From JAVBRU01 sp031547595 (lineage in GTDB: Bacteria > Bacillota > Clostridia > Christensenellales > Aristaeellaceae), in assembly GCA_031547595.1 (NCBI GenBank), contig JAVBRU010000024.1:1-30059 (forward strand): 30,059 nucleotides of DNA, read 5' to 3'. Made by a program: the position numbers and the translations under genes. Numbering within the stretch: the stretch's first letter is position 1; every line of letters starts with the position of its first letter. A model generated the notes under the pieces. The model was not told the DNA's origin. It did not search any database and saw only the letters and a program-made list of their open reading frames with translations. Positions 30,001 to 30,059 of this stretch are shown piece by piece.

Positions 30001-30046
30001 GGATATCAAAACGGCACCGCGAAGTCGCAGTGCCGTTTTGATATCC
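30001..30046 (+). terminator. Perfect 17-bp terminator dyad
   Basis: GGATATCAAAACGGCAC (30001-30017) and its exact complement (30030-30046) flank a 12-base loop that can pair further (GCG/CGC). The stem contains an A-run on the left and a T-run (GCCGTTTTG) on the right, so it can act in both directions. It follows the GNAT stop by 11 bases. Confidence 0.85.
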
Positions 30047-30059
30047 AATGATCCTTTAC

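Overview
The window looks like chromosome from a fairly GC-rich Gram-positive bacterium of the class Clostridia (Bacillota). The main reasons are a WhiA regulator, a PepV-type dipeptidase, MurB, Gram-positive-style AGGAGG ribosome binding sites, frequent GTG/TTG starts, many 1-4 bp ATGA overlaps, and near-consensus TTGNNN-17-TATAAT promoters. Genus cannot be told from the sequence. The order of genes is that of ordinary chromosome. There is no phage, plasmid or CRISPR. The only mobile DNA seen is one short non-coding element.

Left part (1-7624). A 5'-truncated GH3 beta-N-acetylhexosaminidase is followed by a decayed GNAT acetyltransferase, whose reading frame is split by a 160-bp MITE with TA target duplication. 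Next comes a secreted protein of unknown function. On the minus strand lies a complete branched-chain amino acid ABC transporter: livJ (binding protein), livH, a fused livM-livG (permease and ATPase in one polypeptide) and livF. It has a good promoter and a hairpin between livJ and livH.

Middle (7625-16948). An ECF sigma factor is translationally coupled to a membrane-anchored DUF4179-like partner. Its promoter overlaps a perfect inverted repeat. A bidirectional terminator separates this pair from a large hybrid histidine kinase on the minus strand. An inositol-monophosphatase-family phosphatase and a PHP-family phosphatase form a two-gene minus-strand operon. This operon is divergent from ttcA and a copper P-type ATPase that carries metal-binding domains at both ends.

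Right part (16949-26601). A strong promoter at 16958-16986 precedes eight tightly packed plus-strand genes: a membrane protein, RsuA, an RsmC-like methyltransferase, a MalY/PatB aminotransferase, PepV, an orphan DUF1667 protein, a 3-methyladenine DNA glycosylase and ManA. A second promoter drives murB-whiA and then the most unusual gene of the window. That gene encodes a protein with an N-terminal HPr/Crh-like domain (no His15, Ser46 kept) fused to an aminoglycoside-adenylyltransferase-like nucleotidyltransferase with all expected catalytic acids. In Bacillus subtilis crh follows whiA, so the fusion sits where crh would be expected, while rapZ and yvcK, usual neighbours of whiA, are absent.

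Far right (26602-30059). A tRNA-Arg(CCT) gene with its own promoter is followed by a long perfect hairpin, an MFS transporter, and a small cassette with visibly more A+T: an XRE regulator, two small membrane proteins and a GNAT acetyltransferase. The cassette is closed by a perfect 17-bp terminator dyad.
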